Assembly: GCA_009746045.1 (NCBI GenBank)
Contig: RPFO01000103.1
Coordinates: 932,591 to 996,590 of the forward strand
Length of the DNA stretch: 64,000 nucleotides
Direction of reading: 5' to 3'
Origin: Mesostigma viride
Taxonomy: Eukaryota > Streptophyta > Mesostigmatophyceae > Mesostigmatales > Mesostigmataceae
The stretch's first letter is position 1. Each line of letters begins with the position of its first letter. The translations under genes and the position numbers were made by a program. Below are positions 49,690 to 64,000 of the stretch, piece after piece. The notes under the pieces were generated by a model. It was not told the origin of the DNA and did no database searches. It was given only the letters and a program-made list of their open reading frames with translations.

Positions 49690-49758
49690 AACGGCAGGCT
49701 CGAGCTACCATGGTCCGGATTCTCCCGATTTCTGGCCTGCGCTGGTTGTCTCTTTGAT
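49690..49758 (+). repeat. 65-bp dispersed repeat, direct copy
   Basis: Third copy of the family at 39,281 and 34,748 (inverted). The shared end gctggttgtctc-ttgat also occurs alone at about 50,057. Confidence 0.88.
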
Positions 49759-49799
49759 GTTCACGCGCTTACTTACTTATGGCCTGTTTGCTCACGTCT

Positions 49800-50020
49800 C
49801 CATAGCAATACAATGCTCACACGGGACTTATTGCACGCACAGGGGATGCCCCGGATCGATTGATTAGACGGGTCCGATTGCATGAGCCACCTGTGGCATG
49901 CTTGTGGCGTGAGGGAAGGGGGGGGGTCTCTGCCCCCCCACCCGTTGTGCACACTCAGGGATTAAAAGCATGCACTTAGGTGCTCCGTGACTCCCCAACG
50001 GGCCGGAGCATGTGTTAATT
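49800..50020. repeat. ~215-bp dispersed repeat, copy 2, ending in a perfect 7-bp stem
   Basis: Direct copy of the repeat at 48.5 kb. The end tgctccg-tgactccccaacgggc-cggagca forms a perfect 7-bp stem. Confidence 0.7.
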
Positions 50021-50263
50021 ACTTTATGTGGCCTGTGCTGGTTTAATTAATTAAGGGCTTGTGCTGGTTGTCTCATTGATATGGACGAGGCTTGGCAGCA
50101 TCGCCATGGAATGTACATCAAATTTGCGCCGATCCAACTTTACACTATACATGAAATTAAAACACAAATTGTTGCACACTTAGGCACTTAGCTCACACAG
50201 ATCAGGCAGACACCTCAGATAGACACGCATGACGCAGGCACCAAGCCTGCGCAGCCAGGGCGG

Positions 50264-50458
50264 TATTCTGATTTGGCACGCCGCAAAGGTGAAAACCATT
50301 TGCGTTCAGTGCCGGTCCGCGGAAAACGCGATCTGCAAATGAATCCAGGCCGGTATCGAACTGGGGACCTCTCGCACCAACTTTTGCTGACTATAGGACA
50401 GACGTCTCCTGATCCTAAGGCATCGCCAACTGACACCTACAGTCATCCGCAAAAGTTC
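50264..50458 (-). mobile_element. SINE-like element, copy 2, inverted relative to copy 1
   Basis: Reverse complement of 48,123-48,326 with scattered changes. The B-box reads GTTCGATACC. Just left of it (50,247-50,268) gcgcagccagggcggtattct resembles the LINE codons for QPGR-ILTW. Confidence 0.62.
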
Positions 50459-50584
50459 TTCTTTCCAGGTGATGCAAGCCTTTCGGATTTGGTACTAGAT
50501 AAATCATTCGAGATCTGTGTGTGTAGGAGTACTACACACGTGTCCACTCGAGACTTGTTCAGTCTCGAAACGTGAGACGGGCTG

Positions 50585-50700
50585 AACACGGCTGGAACCT
50601 GGAGCAGCCAGGGCGGTATATCCTCACATGGCAGCCCCCTGGCTGTGCACGGTAAGGTTGCGCCCTCTGGACCTTCCGTGATAGGATCGGCCTAGACATG
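50585..50700 (+). pseudogene. LINE fragment relic
   Basis: One frame reads LEQPGRYILTWQPPG, matching LGQPGRHILTWPGP in the LINE C-terminus at 29.5 kb. Nothing else of the element is readable. Confidence 0.5.
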
Positions 50701-50920
50701 CGTCATCCTAGGAAAACCGCGGGCTCACCCCCGGTCAGCCTCCTAGATTATCTGTCATCTGGAGACAGATGACTCTAAAACCAGTGTAACTGATTGCCAC
50801 TAACCCCCCCCCCCCCTGATTCTTTTCTCACAGGTCACGAGAGACGGACCATTCAGTCCACAACCTAACTAAACGCGCCCCCCGACCACCAAAATCAATT
50901 CTGCGCCATAGAATCAGAAA

Positions 50921-63380
<12,460 letters not shown>

Positions 63381-64000
63381 CTGATTTCAATTCAGTCCAA
63401 AACACAGCATCCATTGGAGGCCATCAGAAAGCACTGCCTGTCAGCTAAATCCAGCCAACAAGCCCCTGAAAGGGTCCATGGGTGACAAAGAAACGAAAAC
63501 AAGTGTTTCCAGCACTACCGCCACCCTACCATCCCCACCACCCACCTGAATAAGCAAAACCTTAAACCGACCCCACCCCGAATCCCATCCCGCCAACTGT
63601 TGAGTCTGCGCAACTGGTTGCCACAGCGCATGCTGCGTAGCATGGTAACGTGAGTCCTGGCATTGCAGCGGGGGAGTGCAGGACCACCAATATACCTTTA
63701 TCTCTTACTAAAAATTCTGTACCACAAATACATCTTTTTGTCTTCACGTGCACTGCGCGCATGGAAACGCCAGGTGTACGTCCTGACCACTTTCAGTGGC
63801 TTTATGGCCATCCCCTTGCTTCCATTTGCTTACGCGGGCTTACAGGGGCTCGAATAGATGGCTCGAACTACAGTAGCCAGATCGAACTAGCCAGATCCAC
63901 ATTGTACCCCTGGCTGGAATCTGGATGCTGACACGACGTGAGGAGAAGCCAAGGCATCCACGTGGGAGCAGCCCCGTGCCGTCAACCCTGCAGAGGTCCC

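Overview
The window is nuclear DNA of a eukaryote, most likely a green alga. Three host genes with many short, high-GC3 exons and GT-AG introns can be followed. One encodes a rhomboid-UBA protein of the plant RBL15 type. One encodes a secreted protein ending in a plant-type Root_cap domain and carrying an RRHLLQ motif of the kind seen in green-algal extracellular proteins. One encodes a mitochondrial NFU iron-sulfur protein. Species is not determined. Introns and spacers are full of microsatellites, minisatellites and decayed transposons.

Layout. 1-6,933 is a near-identical direct copy of about 57,168-64,000, 57.07 kb away; both copies carry 117-120 nt cysteine-rich exon modules on the minus strand. 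7-10.5 kb is spacer with a hexanucleotide array and three short inverted-repeat DNA elements, one an hAT-type element with a perfect 8-bp target duplication. 10.7-16.3 kb (+) holds NFU without its last, CxxC-bearing exon. 17.4-30 kb is a mobile-element island: two 5'-truncated LINE tails flank a young 10.7-kb Ty3/gypsy-like element (18,185-28,916, minus). 30.4-41.6 kb (-) is the rhomboid-UBA gene, reconstructed here as ten exons in continuous phase, including a 33-nt microexon. 42-50.5 kb holds one convincing exon of an unknown gene (45.1 kb), a LINE ORF1 pseudogene, a SINE-like inverted pair and dispersed repeats. 50.9-63.4 kb (-) is the cysteine-module/Root_cap gene, running out of the window.

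Two things stand out. (1) The retroelement has gag, aspartic protease, a complete-looking cytosine-5 DNA methyltransferase, RT, RNase H, a DDE integrase and a terminal PHD finger. Instead of ordinary LTRs its ends are arranged A1-ORFs-B1-A2-B2, the split direct repeats known from tyrosine-recombinase retrotransposons. It also shows a possible self-priming site. (2) In each host gene, introns contain decayed copies of the edges of neighbouring exons, splice site included. This suggests these introns grew by repeated local duplication across splice junctions.

All functional calls rest on recognised motifs and splice-phase consistency read by eye; no database search was possible.
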